Shown: positions 6,115 through 6,150 of the stretch, piece by piece | How positions within the stretch are numbered: position 1 is the stretch's first letter | Layout of the letters: each line of letters begins with the position of its first letter | From: Bacillota bacterium | Lineage (GTDB): Bacteria > Bacillota_I > Bacilli_A > ML615J-28 > CAG-698 | Reading direction: 5' to 3' | DNA length: 6,150 bases | Assembly: GCA_023422115.1 (NCBI GenBank) | Contig: JAEZSA010000077.1 | Coordinates: forward strand, 1-6,150 | Position numbers and translations under genes: made by a program | Notes under the pieces: model-generated | Databases searched by the model: none | What the model was told of the DNA's origin: nothing | What the model saw: only the letters and a program-made list of their open reading frames with translations

Positions 6115-6125
6115 ATTTTTATTAC

Positions 6126-6150
6126 TGTCTACTTGACAGATATCAGTTCA
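6126..6150 (-). repeat. Right terminal inverted repeat (IRR)
   Basis: The reverse complement starts TGAACTGATATC and ends AAGTAGACA, matching IRL at 21 of 25 positions. Looser AT-rich similarity extends inward to 6112. It holds a perfect outward-facing + strand TTGACA at 6133-6138. The last base of the repeat is the last base of the window. Confidence 0.88.
6133..6138 (+). promoter_or_regulatory. Outward -35 box in IRR
   Basis: A perfect TTGACA points out of the element, 12 nt from its right end. With a suitable -10 in the flanking DNA, or with TATGAT of IRL (4396-4401) after end joining, it would complete a promoter. Confidence 0.55.

Larger units (their letters stand above)
4393..6150 (+). 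mobile_element. Complete IS3-family (IS150-like) insertion sequence, 1758 bp
   Basis: The element is bounded by imperfect inverted repeats (4393-4417 and 6126-6150) with TG...CA termini. It carries two consecutive overlapping frames, orfA (frame 0) and orfB (frame -1), typical of the IS3 family. The ends resemble IS150-group termini (TG..CTG...AAGTxGACA). OrfB has the D-D(35)E integrase triad. It is somewhat longer than most IS150-group elements because orfA is enlarged. No internal stop or extra frameshift is visible, so it is potentially active. The left insertion point is 12 bp beyond the rnhC stop. The target duplication cannot be checked because the window ends at the right terminus; a 3-4 bp duplication would copy ATC or AATC from 4389-4392. 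Confidence 0.92.

Noticed and set aside
1..6150. CRISPR array, tRNA/rRNA gene, riboswitch, or novel defence system
   Set aside because: I saw no regular direct repeats, no tRNA-like or rRNA-like sequence, no long structured leader and no unexplained gene cluster; the content is housekeeping genes plus one IS.

Overview
The window is AT-rich DNA from a low-GC Gram-positive bacterium in the broad Bacillota/Mollicutes-relative sense. The evidence is the gene set (MutS2 with a Smr tail, RNase HIII, a DUF402/Ntdp-type phosphatase, thioredoxin), strong AGGAGG-type ribosome binding sites at several genes, sigma-A-like promoters and short intergenic regions. All seven visible stop codons are TAA. Tryptophans sit on TGG and no frame needs TGA as Trp, so the standard bacterial code fits and Mycoplasma/Spiroplasma-type code 4 does not. 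The species cannot be fixed from this window.

Layout: (1) 1-72, the last 23 codons of an unidentified + strand gene, followed by two back-to-back terminator hairpins (99-124 for + transcripts, 133-158 for - transcripts). (2) 157-3426, three minus-strand genes read from right to left: mutS2, trxA 12 nt behind it, and a DUF402 nucleotide phosphatase with its own strong promoter. (3) A 63-bp divergent intergenic region, then rnhC (RNase HIII) on the + strand. (4) 4393-6150, an apparently complete IS3-family (IS150-like) insertion sequence of 1758 bp, inserted 12 bp after the rnhC stop. The window ends exactly at its right terminus.

The chromosomal genes are housekeeping: RNase HIII removes RNA from RNA/DNA hybrids, MutS2 acts on recombination intermediates or stalled/collided ribosomes, and thioredoxin maintains thiol redox state. 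In Bacillus subtilis rnhC also lies divergent to a cluster ending in mutS2 (zapA-yshB-polX-mutS2). Here the intervening genes are absent and mutS2 faces rnhC directly.

The IS is the most informative part. Both reading frames look intact. orfA and orfB are linked by a -1 shift at an A9G run, giving a predicted 524-aa OrfAB transposase with a D-D(35)E triad. OrfA carries three helix-turn-helix units rather than the two seen in IS150 InsJ. The right end carries a perfect outward TTGACA and the left end a TATGAT, so joining the ends would build a circle-junction promoter. A hairpin sits just upstream of the resident promoter, and another lies in the last orfB codons. I see no evidence of a wholly new biological system; the findings concern IS architecture and gene-boundary details.
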